Assembly: GCA_947034885.2 (NCBI GenBank)
Contig: OX344751.2
Coordinates: 18,104,001-18,168,000, forward strand
Direction: 5' to 3'
Origin: Thuidium tamariscinum
Lineage: Eukaryota > Streptophyta > Bryopsida > Hypnales > Thuidiaceae
DNA length: 64,000 nucleotides
The position numbers and the translations under genes are program-made. Under the pieces are notes generated by a model that saw only the letters and a program-made list of their open reading frames with translations, was not told the origin of the DNA and did no database searches. Shown piece by piece: positions 22,690 through 35,566 of this stretch (its first letter is position 1; the number at the start of each line of letters is the position of its first letter).

Positions 22690-24010
22690 TACGTATGATC
22701 GATACCATCCACAAGGAGAATCCTGGCGTGTCGGTACTAGTTGCAATCCAGACGAATCCCCTCTACAGGAGAAATGAAATTTGCTACTAACTAGAAGGTA
22801 ATGGGAACGCCTAAATTAACGTCTGGGCGCTTGAACGGGAGAGCTAAAAGGCCATGCTACATAGTTTTAAAAGTCTAATTAAGAGCTTTGACTACTATTA
22901 ATCGCTAAGAATATTTAGAATCAAAAGACTAAAGATTTGGAAGATCGAGAAGCACAAATTGATGATGTTTACGTTCCGAGGGTAAGAGTTTGCCAATTAA
23001 GCACCAAGAAATTTTTTGAAAGCATACAATCATTTCCTTGCCTGGGAAGATATATAATTGGCTAAAGGTAAAGAGGATGAGCTAACCCAAGTTGTAAATA
23101 ATAAAGTAACTAACAACCATGGCCTTGATTGCCAATGTCAAGGTGAGCCCTTCCCAAATTTCGTCGGTACTAAGAGTTCCAGAGGTCCCAAAGAAAGACA
23201 GCATGGCGGTTCTGAGCACACCTGGAGAGGAACTGGCCTCACGAACAGAAAACTCCGCGGCGTGCCTGCTCTTGTTGTTGCAGCAAGATCACTCCCGCTC
23301 GCTCGGATTTTCGAAACTTCCTCTGCGAGAAAATTAGACCTGTAGTTACACTGTGGAGAGTATTGTTGCCACTCACACGGGAAATTAACGCCTTTTTTCG
23401 ATCCATGGAGAAGTCGAGACATTCCCCCGAGAAAATCAACACAGAAAAAACAATTACACCAAATTATGAATGGACAACATGCAAGAAATCAAGCGACTTG
23501 GCCGACTGATTTTGAGGCTTCTGACAGCTGCACTCAGAATTTCAATTTCTTCGAACTCTGGATAAGGTTAATTTCTCGCTTTCTCACTAGATTTTCGCGA
23601 TCTTAGGGTAATCCTTCCTTGCACTCTCAGGGAATTTCAAGAACTTGATACGAGGATTAATATGAGCGGCTGTGATAGTGCGTTCACTGTGCGAGTCACT
23701 CTCACTTTCTCACAAAATGATGTAATTATAAAATAAGCATATATAGATTAAATCACGTGCTTCAAAATTAAACATGACGGATTTACAGATGACGAGTTTG
23801 GAGATTCTTTGAGGAAGCATGTGAGACTCGCAGGGAAATCCACGTACTGTCTGACCACTCAGCCATTCTAAGTTCACGGGTAGTTTAACTGTAAAGGAGA
23901 ATCACACCATTGAAGCTATGGAGACGACTATTCCGTACCTGCACCGGCACAGATAGACAGCTTCAGTCCTGCCGATGGAGATGTTGATTCGGAAGCTTCA
24001 GGAAACCAAC
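22690..24010 (-). promoter_or_regulatory. Patatin leader and probable promoter, homologous to the membrane-gene leaders
   Basis: On the patatin strand the region aligns with 40790-41960 and 4455-5840. Shared landmarks are GTTGTTGCAGCAAGATCAC (23275-23293), the ATGAGCGGCTGTGATAGTGC block (23661-23680), GATGTTGATTCG (23970-23982) and the splice donor at 23939 (TGCAG followed by GTACGG). It is best read as a non-coding first exon near 23940-24010 plus intron. The open frames within it (23058-23442) are unconvincing. Confidence 0.55.
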
Positions 24011-24382
24011 TTCACGAAGGAGAGATTGTTCAATTTGTTCGCTCGTTCAGGGCGCACCATATGCTGGCCCTGAAAACCTTACAAGTTGGGTCCGTGGCAT
24101 GCATGCATGGGTACGGTGGTATAATTAAGTTATCCGCTCCCTTTCGAGTGATAGGCTCCCGGCCTCGCCTTTCCCCAAAAGGAAACATGGAAGATATCCC
24201 GAGCGCATCATCTACAGGTAGCATATATTGCAGTCGTTCCTGTACAGACCGACTTACAGGTCTACAAGCAAATTGAGTAAGGTACGCCGTACTGGCAGTA
24301 AGTTACGTAGCAGAAGACAAGCTCTGTACGTAAGGAATCATCGGTCCATGAATTCTTTTGAATATTCGACCTTCATGAGTTC

Positions 24383-24658
24383 AGGTGGGTACACTCAAAA
24401 GCGCCACAAATTGGTACTACGCTAGTTATCATTACGCTGTTCAGATTTTTATATTTTCTTGTTGACACTTGGCAAGTGAAAGTAGCATTCCAATGCACCA
24501 AAGAACGTAACATTTGGATATAATATGCAAAAGTTATAAAGGGTTAAAATTTGTTTATGAAAGTGCCATCTATAGTCTATGTACATAACTAATTTTGGAA
24601 ATGTACAAATACTGTAGATGGTGCTTTTAGGTCAGCTGCAGTTTGGGTGTACCCACCT
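24383..24658. mobile_element. MITE, AGGTAGGTACACCC family, upstream of the patatin leader
   Basis: Ends AGGTGGGTACACTC and GGGTGTACCCACCT, right flank TA (left flank CA, probably mutated). Full-length relative of 18682-18954. Confidence 0.85.
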
Positions 24659-24832
24659 TAGGACTCGGCCATGGCTGCCTCGATTTGCTTCACATTTCAC
24701 ACAAAGCTAAAAGTAACAGAGTTAATGTTCTCTTTGGCTGATGAATCATGAGTTCTTGACTGAACGTTGTCTTTTATATTTTATATTTTATATTTTGGCA
24801 CAAATTGAACATGGGACCCAATTGCAGAAGTA

Positions 24833-25159
24833 AGGGAGGAGGTCCATAAACTGACCATCTAAGGGCTGGAACAGAATTTTGAGCAGGTCAAACATCTTGA
24901 AGTATTTTCCAGTGAATTTTTCTTGAAAGACAGCTTGAATAGGCATCTAACCCAAGTCGTTTCATATTTTTTGGAGCTCTGTAGAATTAGTTATGAATTT
25001 CTGAAGTCAACATGGCATAGGGCTCCAAAACCGCCCACCCCCTCAAATGTTCACTGTTTGTACATTACTGTAAAGATCAAAAAGCATCATGTACCAGAAA
25101 TATATATTTTAGAAAATGAGCGGTTTTTGGAGCCTGAGCGGTTTTGGAGCCTCCTCCCT
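24833..25159. mobile_element. MITE, AAGGGAGGAGG family, 327 bp
   Basis: TA-flanked (24831-24832 and 25160-25161), ends AGGGAGGAGGTCC and GCCTCCTCCCT. It is the inverse of the copy at 12478-12793. Near its right end GAGCGGTTTTTGGAGCCT is followed by a partial repeat of itself. Confidence 0.85.
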
Positions 25160-28100
25160 TAGAAGAGGAATAAATTAGAGTCTGGATCAAAAGTTACGGT
25201 GCCTTCAACTTTTCAATCAAGTAACTTTGGGAAGCATGTGCAAAATTCCTGCACTTTTGAAAATTTGACAAGGACCAAACTTACATGTTGAAGATGCAAA
25301 TGTCCAAAAAAACAACCCATAAATAGTGTAAAATTCCACTCTTTGACCAAGGAGTTGAAGTTTGTTGGCCCTATTGGACAAGGTTAAAACAAAACTTTTT
25401 TTATCTAACTTCAAATACTATAATCTTTCAATTCATACAAGCCAAGTTTTTCAACACATTCTCATAGTAGTTGAATACAAATTTGTACAATTTTGTTTTA
25501 GATTTTTTTTTCATTTATTCTAATTGCTCTAAAAAATGTCAATTTTTTACACTTTCTCTCTTCTAAAATTAGTATGCCTTGAGAGGTTAAGATAGGAGGG
25601 GCTCCATTTAAGCTAGGATTTTTGAACTCTACCATCTATATTTTGGCTTTGAATGACTACCCACTATCACCTCAAAAAGCTACATGGAAATTGACCATTT
25701 AGAAATTTTATCTTTTTAAAAGGACTCTAGGATCTATAAATTGGTACTTTGAGCTTTTGACTTCAAAAAAACTTAAGATATTGTGTGAATAACAAAAAAT
25801 TCAAAGAGACTTAAGTTGATTTCTACTAAATAAGATAACATCTTACTAGAAAATATTTGGACCTCACATTGAGTAAGGCCACATGTCAAATTTTATGAGC
25901 TACTTCATATGAGGTCAAGTCAATTGCACCAATTTAGCTTGATGGTGTAGTGAAGGAAGCATGGATTATCTAAAGCATCTACAAAATAAAAGTTACTACA
26001 AAATTTATTTTTGTAGAAATTGATACAATACACTTCCTCTATTCCACTAAAAAAACCCAAATCAAAGAGTTGTTTAATAAATATTGAACAAGGATTGTAC
26101 TAGAGTGGTAGACAATTGTAAAGGAACTACAAAAATCTTGGAAGAATGTATAAAATTTTAAGGTTTAAGGTCTTGACCATGAGGCAATAGTGTCAACAAC
26201 CTTTGACACTCATATTGACATGTTTATGTTAGGTTGCACCACTTAACAATACAATCACTATGTGCTCTAAAACAACAAAACTTCAATGCTATGCTATGAG
26301 ATTCCCTACCTATAATTCAATCGCTCATGATGGCTTATCTATGTCCTCAAATCATGGAATTTTGATCCACTTTGATCCAATCATCAATAATAACAAAGCT
26401 AGCAACATTTACAACTTTTGTTCAAATATGATAAAAACACCACAAATTTTAGATGCCTAAATGATGGTGCCTAAGTTGAAAATTTTGCATAGATGTGGAA
26501 AATGGGTTACAAGTTCTTGAATGCATGTATGGATGATTGTAAGAAACACTTCATGTTTTTGGCTCAAATTGCAATTTTTGGCCATAAGATTGGTAGTATT
26601 ATACAGTACTACTAATATTCTTTATCACAAATGCGCATGTGGATTTAAACCATCAATTTAGTACTATGCAATACTATGTAGTACAATTGACTACTACAAA
26701 GTATTGTAGACTACTACAAAGTACTATAGAATCCACATGGAGTAGAAAATAGCAGAAAAGGGATATGTAGACCTTTTCATTTTTAGTGATTCAAAAAATT
26801 CAAAAAATTCCGGTACAAAAAACTATTTTGCAAGAGAAGGTTGCACTTACATTGCACCAAAAAATTATTGTAGGAAATTTTTTCCCTTTTTGTAGCCTTT
26901 GTGCAAAAGGTCACTTTGACCCCATGTGTACAATTGACAAGTTGCTATTTTTATAAAAACTCACTATGAGTCCTTATAATGTTAGTAGATCTCCATGTGG
27001 GCGCTTTATTCCCACCCTAGGAATAAAGTATACACAACCAAGCTCTTAGTTGCAAATTGTAATTTCAAATCATACAAATGTCTAAGCATAAGTCCAATTC
27101 AACCTTCCAAGCAATGAATTTTTTTAACTATGGTATATCTTTTAATTGTCTTTCTCTGACTATCAAAATTCAACTTACTTTGTTGTATAATTTTTAGTTT
27201 TTTTATCTTCTACCCTAAGTCTAACTTTGAAGGATTTTATTCAACTCTAATTGACTTTCATTCAAATCCCTATTAATTTGGTCTTACATTTCATCCAATC
27301 TTTACTTCTTCGTTATGACTCCAATTCATACATATGAAATAGTTTCGGAAAGCTTATGACCTATTCTAATTAATTTTGGTCTCAAATACTTTGTTGCTTA
27401 TTGTTTTTCCTAATTTATAAATTTCTATGTGTGGCTATTGTTTTTATAATGGGATTTTTACTCTTTCTTTCTCAACAAAAATTAATTTTCTTTTCAAGGG
27501 TCTAATTTAATCCTTTCCTTAAAGTAAAAATTTAGGCTTAAAAATTGTTGAAAAATGTAATTTTTATTGGTAAATTTTGACCATTAGCTGGTTCATCAAA
27601 ATTTACCCGTCAAATTATTTTACCTTTTTGAATTTTAATAATCTTGGTTTTTACCTTTGATTTTTACTTTTATCTTTTTATATTCTACTCCTACTTTTAC
27701 TCTAAATTCTAAATTCTTTTGGCATTATAGATTCTTTTTGAAATTCCTTCAAAATTAATTTTACTTTTCATCCAATTTTAAACTATTGTTCAACCCGAGT
27801 ATAACTTCTAGAGTTTTTGTCCAATTTTGACTTGTAAGATATTTTTGAAAAGCTAATGTAATTTTCTATTTAATTTTCTATGTTTTCTCCTAATTCCTAA
27901 TGACCTTGATGATCTGACTTGGATTTCTAACTTCCTACTTCGAATTTTGTAATTTTTTGTGAGAAAGAAATGAAAAATAAAATAAAATAATTAGAAACTA
28001 ACCTCAATCATTGCGACTTCCATGTTGAATAATTTGACCTTGTGATGTTGCACAACTTCTATACTCCGCACTTGTATTTTGTTCGAAAAAATGTGGATTA

Positions 28101-28890
28101 GCCAATCCTTTCTTCTTTTCTCCTTTCCTTTGTTTTTCTTCTTTTATATTGATTCTCTTTTTCTTCAAAGGTGTTTTTATTTAATTTTCCATTTGGTTTT
28201 TTGGTTTTTGAATATTTATTGCAAGAATAAAATCCTATCAAATCTAATGCTAAATACTTGGCTAAAAGGCTTGGAATCAAACAAATCCTTAAGACAAAGC
28301 TTATTTGACTTCTACCAACTAATAACTAATTGTAAAATCTATCCAAAGGTTAACTATCCCTTATATTTATTTTATCTACTTATCCTAGGAGAAATTCTAA
28401 CCTTGTTTGATGGACTATATTCTCTAAAGGATAAGGCAGACAGGTGCAACTAAAAATTATTCTTCTCTTTTTATCAACCACTAAGTGCTAATTTCTCCAC
28501 TTGGGCTCTTCAATTGTGCTTGTTCTACTCTTGATGTGATGTTTTGAGATGTTGGAGGCAAAGCATGGAAGTCCACAAATGAAATTTTTTGTATCAAGCG
28601 TGTAATTTTCAATCAATTTTTTGCAAACAACACGACCTAGTATGCTTCAACTGGTATCCAATCAATTTGTTTGAAATTCCGACTCACTTCAATCTATTTG
28701 AAATTCCAATTCCACTCAATTTCTTTTGAAATTTCAACTCCCTCAATCTATTTGAAATTTGGAAAGAAAATTCCTTCCCCACTTTGGCAACTAAACCCAA
28801 TTTTTCACTTGATTAAAAAAAATCAATGAAAAATCAAAGTTGGGGCCTTATGGCATCATCCCAAGATTTGGTTTTGTGAAACCATGTATA
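25160..28890. other. AT-rich, gene-free stretch
   Basis: Very low GC with long pyrimidine- and purine-rich runs. The largest open frame (28079-28453, plus) is a Phe/Leu/Ile-rich product of base composition with no family signature. A cluster of TAGTACTA-type short repeats lies at 26600-26750, and ATTGTAAGAAACACTT at about 26535 resembles the end of the GGGTCATTGCAAGAAACAC family. No gene is supported. Confidence 0.5.
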
Positions 28891-28894
28891 TGTA

Positions 28895-29114
28895 TGGGAG
28901 AGGCACCCAGTGGTGCACCTACACCCAATGCCGTCCATTTCTAAGTCAGTTGTTCATTCTAGAACAGAAATGTAGCGGGATTGTAGATTGCTTATTGTTT
29001 TAGGTCAAAAGAAATAAGCCATGTACTGCCTACCTACATTTATAGCCTAAAATGATTGTATGCTGTAGAAATGGACGGCATTGGGAACAGGTGCACCATT
29101 GGGTGCCTCTCCCT
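28895..29114. mobile_element. 220-bp MITE, GGGAGAGGCACCCA family
   Basis: Ends TGGGAGAGGCACCCA and GGGTGCCTCTCCCT flanked by TA on both sides. A second copy of identical length lies at 47770-47989, and the two are highly similar throughout (for example ATTCTAGAACAG and AATAAGCCATGTACTGCC). Confidence 0.85.
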
Positions 29115-29172
29115 TATGTCAAAAAGAAGCTTGGTCGGCTAGCTACCTACCTAGTGTTGGATGGAGGCTGTA

Positions 29173-29446
29173 AGGTAGGTACACCCAAAAGCGCTAGTTT
29201 TTCATACTGTGCCTAGTTCTTGTTATTATATTGTTCAGGGTTTTTTTACAGTCTTGTTGGTGAGTGAAAGCATGTTCCAACGCACCAAAGAATAGTGGAT
29301 CTGGATACCGTATGCAAAAGTTATTAACAGTCAAAATGTGTTTCTGAAAGCGCCATCTACAGTCTGGGTATATAATTGATTTTGAAAATGTATGCACGTT
29401 GTACAGGGCGCTTTAAGGTCAGGTGCCATTTTGGGTGTACCTACCT
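29173..29446. mobile_element. MITE, AGGTAGGTACACCC family
   Basis: Clean TA duplication (29171-29172, 29447-29448) and near-perfect inverted ends AGGTAGGTACACCC / GGGTGTACCTACCT. This is the best-preserved member in the window and can serve as the family reference. Confidence 0.9.
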
Positions 29447-29449
29447 TAA

Positions 29450-30060
29450 ATGCTAGAACTGCTAGCCCCTTTGTCATGACTATTGGACAATGTTGTGACT
29501 AGTTCAGTGTTGTGTATTAGTCTCTTGACTTTAGCAGTTGTTGCCAATTTTGGCTCTTAACTCCAAACTTTTGAAATTTAATCCAACATTTTGGGTTTTC
29601 TTTGGAGACCCTTTATCCACTATTAGAAAATTTAGTGACAAAATTAGTAAAAATTTAATACAAAAGTGTTGATTCTTTTGTTGGTTTGGATGTGTTAATT
29701 TGGGTAGTTTTTAATAGAAAAGTGTTGATTTTTTAATTAATTTCTTTGTTAATTTGGTCAAAAAAATTTATTAGGATTAAGAAATTTAAATGACATTCAA
29801 CAACCATACAAAATCTACCATGTGGCAAGTGCCACATCATCAAAATAGGCACATAGGTCACCTTGCCATGACGTTCAACCAATAGACAATGGTCACATGA
29901 CACATGGACATGTGGCCACCAAAGTTTGAACCTTAAACCTCTTAGATGCCACCCCAAGGATTCTAACCACTACAACATAATAGAGCTTATGTGTCTTGAC
30001 AATGAGTACAGTTTAATTTATTTACTTCTTTCATTGTTCCTCAATAGATTTGTTAATTCA
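29450..30060. other. AT-rich intergenic sequence, no gene seen
   Basis: No repeat end or open frame of note. The frame at 29733-29957 is not supported by any recognisable motif. Confidence 0.4.
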
Positions 30061-30068
30061 ATAGACTT

Positions 30069-30677
30069 TAGAGGCCATTTAGGCATAGTAAAACAACTTT
30101 TTTTCAAAAACTTTGAATTAGAAAGAGTTGTGAAATTAAACTAAATTTCATCTCTAAAAATCCGTTTGCAATTTCAAGTCGTCAATCAAAAGTTATGAAT
30201 AACTTTCAGAGAGGGTGTTTAAAAATGTCAAAAAAAATCACCGTCAACCCTCTACTAGTCTGAATTTTTGAATTTTGAAAAAAAAAATTCCAAAAACCTT
30301 CATAATGTATTAAAAAGCAAGAAAATGATTTAAAAGATTTTTTTTTCAAAAAAAGTATTTAAAAAGTATTTAATAATTAATTAAACAATTAATTAATTAA
30401 TATTTTTTGACATGATAGTCACTCGACCACATCAGCATAGCATTCCCAAAGTTCCAAATGCGTTGCCAACATTTGAGAACTTGCACTCTTCTAAACCAGA
30501 TAGAAATCTTCTTATGTATCATTCCACCCCTTCTTTGAATTTTACTCATAACTTTTGATTGAAGACTTGGAATTGTAAACGGATTTTTGGAGATGAAAGT
30601 TAGTTTAATTTGGCAACTTTTGTTGGTCAAAGTTTTTGGAAAAAAGTTGTTTTACTATGCCTAATTGACCTTTGAAG
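30069..30677. mobile_element. Foldback MITE with ~120-bp inverted ends
   Basis: The left arm contains TTAGGCATAGTAAAACAACT and continues through CATCTCTAAAAATCCGTTTG; the right arm contains the inverse of both (CGGATTTTTGGAGATG and AAGTTGTTTTACTATGCC). The centre includes repeated ATTAATTAA and a block (30411-30483) that is the inverse of 47110-47180. It is non-coding. Confidence 0.75.
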
Positions 30678-30679
30678 TT

Positions 30680-31265
30680 TGCTGATTTTTTTGAAATTCC
30701 AAATTGTACATGATTAAGTTCTTAAAAAGAAAAAACATTGTGCATAGAACATTATCTATGGTGAATTAAACATTTTTAAATGTCAAAAACTTACTTAAGA
30801 TCCTTATAAGCCAAAATGAACAAAAAACTGTGGATTTTTTTGTCACTTTAGAGTCACAATATTTGAATTAACAAAAATGAAGTATTGATTTTGTCAATGT
30901 GTACAAAAATCAACAAAAAACTGTAAAAATGGACGATACAATATCCACTTCAACAAAAATTTGTTAATTATTTGTTAATTTGGTCATTGTTTTTCTACTA
31001 GTAATCATAAAATAAAGATAAAAAATTATAACCAAGAGCAAAACTTTGCCATTTGGGGGATTTAGGCCCAAATTTTAAATAGTTTTTGGAATAATTTTGT
31101 AACAAAAGAATGAAGAGGGCAATAGCTTTACCATAGTAGAGGGATTGACTTCAAATTCTGGAACAATTTTGCAAGAATTTTGGTACACATAGGGCATCAA
31201 GAGCCTTGGATCCAACCCAAAACTTCTCTAAGAACAACACTTTGGACCACAAATTCAACGTTTAG
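30680..31265. other. AT-rich intergenic sequence left of unit C
   Basis: No gene, repeat end or recognisable motif found. Confidence 0.35.
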
Positions 31266-31720
31266 GCTTTTGGATATAGGATCACACTAGCAAGGGGTAC
31301 AACGGCAAAGCCTTATGATATTCCAAAGTTTAGACTTGCTTTGATATCATGTATGAAGTAACTTGACTCAATGTTTGATAGTACATGAAGAGATAATTTT
31401 TTCCATTCAATGGAGTGATTTAACTCCATGTTGAATTTCTTTAAGTGGTAGTATTCCGAGTAGTATTCTAATAGAATGACGGGAAATTTTGATTAAAATG
31501 GCACATCAATCCATTAAAATGGCATAAATATAGGACTTCTACTTGAAGAGGGAGGTCTATGGAAGATGTTGATCTTAGCATGTACGTTTGTGAGTAGAGA
31601 GTGGAGGATGTAACTATCACTAGAAGAGAAATGTATCCACTACAACCAACTACATGTTCTATGCAATTGTTGTGCAACTATAGCCCTCTATATTTGCACC
31701 AAATTGACGTTTAGATTGTT

Positions 31721-32452
31721 GGGTCGTTGCAAGAAACACTTATCGGTTTTGTCTCAAAATGGTTTTTTTCCATGAGTCTTGTGACTTTTGGAATAATTTT
31801 TTAAAAATAAAATAAAATATGAATAATTTGAAGAACAATGAAAATATTATGTCTTTTAAAATTTAGAATTAAGAAAATTTACCTCTAAAAAGTTATGCAC
31901 AAAAAAGGACAATGGAAAATACAATTAAAATAGACACTTTTTTCTTTGATTTTTTAAAAATAATAAGAAAATTTTTAAAAAACAAAATTATAAAATCCGT
32001 TTTTCTAAACTTAAATATTCTTCTTCTCCAATAAATTTCATCTTCAAAAAAAATATTTTGTGTTTTGTACAAGTGTACCTTGGTCACTTTGAACACATGT
32101 AGAAGTTGGATAGTTTAATCTTTTCAAAAAATCTTTTTAGGGATTGTTTCACTATACTAGAAGTCCATGCATGCCAATTGTCAGCTCAAAACTTGATTTT
32201 TTGGGTCAAAAATAGGACTACCCCCCCCCCCCCCCCCAAATGGCCAAAGTAGACACCCAATCGGGGGCAATTTAAAAATAGTAAAATAATTTTGAAAAAA
32301 TTGAAAAAATTACACAGCATGTAAAACTTTTGTGTGCACCTTTTTTCCAAATTTCAAGTCAAATAAACTAAAGATGAAAAATTTATGAACAAAAAACTAC
32401 TTGGTAAAAGTCAACGGGACAAAAAAAGGACAAGTGTTTCTTACAATCACCC
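31721..32452. mobile_element. GGGTCATTGCAAGAAACAC-family element nested in the CACTA element
   Basis: About 732 bp, starting GGGTCGTTGCAAGAAACACT and ending AAGTGTTTCTTACAATCACCC (ends diverged). Flanks TGTT and TATT may be a decayed 4-bp duplication. It contains the C homopolymer at 32221-32237. A better preserved copy lies at 48102-48831. Confidence 0.6.
32221..32237. repeat. Poly-C tract
   Basis: A 17-base run of C, unusual in such AT-rich DNA. A shorter C run occurs near 35258-35267 inside the hAT-like element. Confidence 0.95.
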
Positions 32453-33039
32453 TATTGTAGTTGCAAAGTAGTTGCAAGGTAATCACAAAATGAAGTTTAG
32501 AGTTACAAGAATGAAAAATTAAAAAAATTGTAAGGTATTCTACATCCAATGTTTATTATGATTGTTGAGTAGTATTTGTGCAATTATTATGTGACTATGC
32601 AACTACTGTGCAATTGTACAACTATCATACAACTACAATGTGAGTATGCAACTAGTTGTCAGCTACTGTGCAACTAGCATTCAACTAGTTTTCAACTATC
32701 TTGCAACTAGAATTCAACTAATAAACAACTACATTACAATTAAGAAACAACTAGGAAACAACTAGGATTAAGTCTCATATCAATTATTACATATCAATTG
32801 TTAGGAGTACCATTAGATTAAACATATAAGAATCATAAGTTATAATATTCTTGTATAATGAATTTTAATAATGAAAATCAGGGTTGTCATACTGGATGGG
32901 CGGAGGTGATCGAATGGGACAGATAGATGGGTGAACTAGACGGGACGGACGAACAATCCGGGTGGCTTACATTTCCTACGTCGTGGAAATTTATGAAGAT
33001 AAATAGAAGTTGCTATGATTTATCTCCATTGCATGATGT

Positions 33040-33610
33040 GTCATTCCATGCTACAACCAGGGCATGGACGCTGGGGCGAAGACGGTAAGAGCGAGTGTGA
33101 ACATTATTGTGCGGGTGCGGACAAGAACGGGGAGAAACGTCTTTTGGCTGGGGCGGGGACAGTCAGGGCGGGCGTGAACGTCAACACGAGTCCACAACAA
33201 GGCGGGGACAATATGGCGGGGATGCTAGGGCGCAGACCTTAAAAAGTACGGGCACGGACGTCAACTTCTTTTTAATTTTATTATTGGAGTTTTGAGAATT
33301 TCGAAGCATATAATATACCATTGAAAAGGTATTCAAAATACCTTTTCAATGGTATATTAGACGCTTCCAAACTCTCAAAATTTCAATCACAAATTGAAAA
33401 ACAAATATGTTGCCAAGATCCACCACGCACGGAATGTGCAAGCGGGCATGGACACAAGGATGGGCGTGGACATTTGGGTGCACATGCAACGCCAAGTATG
33501 GACATTAAGGTGTGGACATAACAACGGGCATGGACGCTAGGTGCGAATGCAACGTCAAGCGTGGACATTAGGGCGCAGACGCAATAATGGGCGCGGACAT
33601 CCTCGTGCGG
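33040..33610. repeat. GC-rich subterminal minisatellite, left arm of the hAT-like element
   Basis: Short units built on GGGCG/TGGACG (for example GGGCATGGACGCTGGGGCG) repeat irregularly. They include a hairpin, AATATACCATTGAAAAGG then the inverse. The GC content is far above the surroundings. Such subterminal arrays in hAT elements are where transposase usually binds. Confidence 0.7.
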
Positions 33611-35566
33611 GCACGCACGCTAGTGGGACAACGGACTATGCGAGTGTTTTCAAATGGCCTTGGTCTTGGGACTCTTCTTCTTCATCCCCAAAACCCCCAA
33701 AGGCCACATTCAATTGCTGGCACCTCATTTTTGTACGGCTGACTAGATCTCCAAGTACATGGAAGTCAAATCAACGCATTAAGAACTCCACCTACCAACT
33801 ACAACTTGCACAAAGGTAGAGGCTTTTGAGAGCTAAATGCATTTCTCTTTCTTATAGCCTAACTCCCCAAGTCTTCTTGTTTACAAGAACTTGGATCTTT
33901 CATTCTTGAATTGAATCTTTGGAAGTGTGGGAGATAAAATTGTTCTTTTGTTTGTAATTTTCTTTCTCAATTTGATTGTTGAAGGTTTTGGGTGGAGAGT
34001 GACATAACCCTTTCTATTTATTTATAGTTTCATACCGGAGCTTAAATATGTAGGTTATTTTCTCACTTTCTCTTATAGTACTTTTATTTAATTATTTATT
34101 GTGTAAATTCTAAAGAAGGGATTTAGTGAAGGACACATCTTTTCCATTGTTTTTTTAAGTAATTTGGATGGATGTTTTTTTTCCCTTACCATTTTTTAAT
34201 TTTATTTTAGAAAGTGTGAAGAATGAATTAATAGTAGTGAAGGCCCTTGTTCTTCATTTATTTTAGGGCAGTGTACAATTAGGTTCCTCTAAAGATTGTT
34301 CATTTAGTTATTGAATGTATGAAGGAGGGATTTGGAAGGGAGGAGGATGTGACTTTGTTGTATTTCTTAGAATCTTAAAGTAGAGTTTTTACTTTTTGAG
34401 GAAATTTTTTCTTTTTTGGATGAATGTCTTAAAAAATGATACAATGGAGGCTAAAGGCACATCCTCCCCAATTTTTTTCATATGGCATTTATATTGTTGA
34501 AGGGAATTTATAATTTAATTTTTGAATGATTGAATGAAGGGTTAATCATACAATCTTATTATCTTAATCCTTGAAGGTTGCAATGGATATTATTTTTTTT
34601 TCAAATTTCCAAAGGAAAGTCTTAAATACTTTAAAATATAATTCAATACTCCAATTTCATCTTCTCAATTAAATTAAATTAAATGTTGAACCTAGCTTGA
34701 ACAAAAAACAACCTTTTTGCAACTGCTATAAAAAAGACCAAGCTTAAGTAAATTTAATACATTCTATTTCACCCTATTCCGACAACTAATTGTATAGTTA
34801 TCTTGAATATAAATTAACCTTGGCTTCTATGATACAAAAAAATTAATTTAAATGAATAAAGTGCCTCCACTTTAGTTCCATCTTTTTTATATTCACAATT
34901 AGATGTTGACCCAAGTTTAGGCAAGACATAATCTTTCTTTCCATTTAAAAAAAAATTTAAATGAATTCAATCAGTTCACTTCTTTTCCATTCCCACAATT
35001 AAATGTTGAACCAAACTTAGGCAAGAATAACTTTGACTTCTATTGTAGAAAAATAAAATAAAATAATTCAAGTGCCTCCCATTTTATTCCTTCTTTGCTA
35101 TTCCAACAATAACTTGAATCAAACTAGGCAAGAAACAACCTCCACCTCCAATGGACAAATTTTTTTATTATTCAAAGTGTCCCTCTTATATTTTTGGTGT
35201 TTATTTGAAGATTGAAGTGGCAAGGTGCTTGAAAAGAAACAAGAGAAAGAATGGTAGCCCCCCCCCCCAAGAATGCATTTCTTCTTCAACTCCTTTGGAA
35301 ATTGAGGTAGGTGAAGTATTTAATGTGGCCATTTGACCATCATGTACTTGTGGATTTGGTTTGTAGTACAACAATGAGATGACAAGATTGAAGTGATGCC
35401 TTGATTTTAGAGAGAAGAAGAATCCTATGGCCCCAAGTCCATTTGAAAGGCCCACCAAGGTTTCCTCTCCATTGTTGTCTTAGCTGTAACATCCCCGCCC
35501 TAGCGTCCCTGTCAATTATATCCACTGCGAACTTCAAGGATTAAGATAATAAGATTGTATGATTAA

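Noticed and set aside
28079..28453. 124-codon hydrophobic frame resembling a membrane protein
   Set aside because: Phe/Leu/Ile-rich because of T-rich DNA; no start context, splice sites or homologous copy.
33541..33819. 92-codon frame, identical to one at 37505-37783 on the other strand
   Set aside because: It is the GC-rich arm of an inverted repeat read twice; the sequence is built from minisatellite units and has no protein-like pattern.
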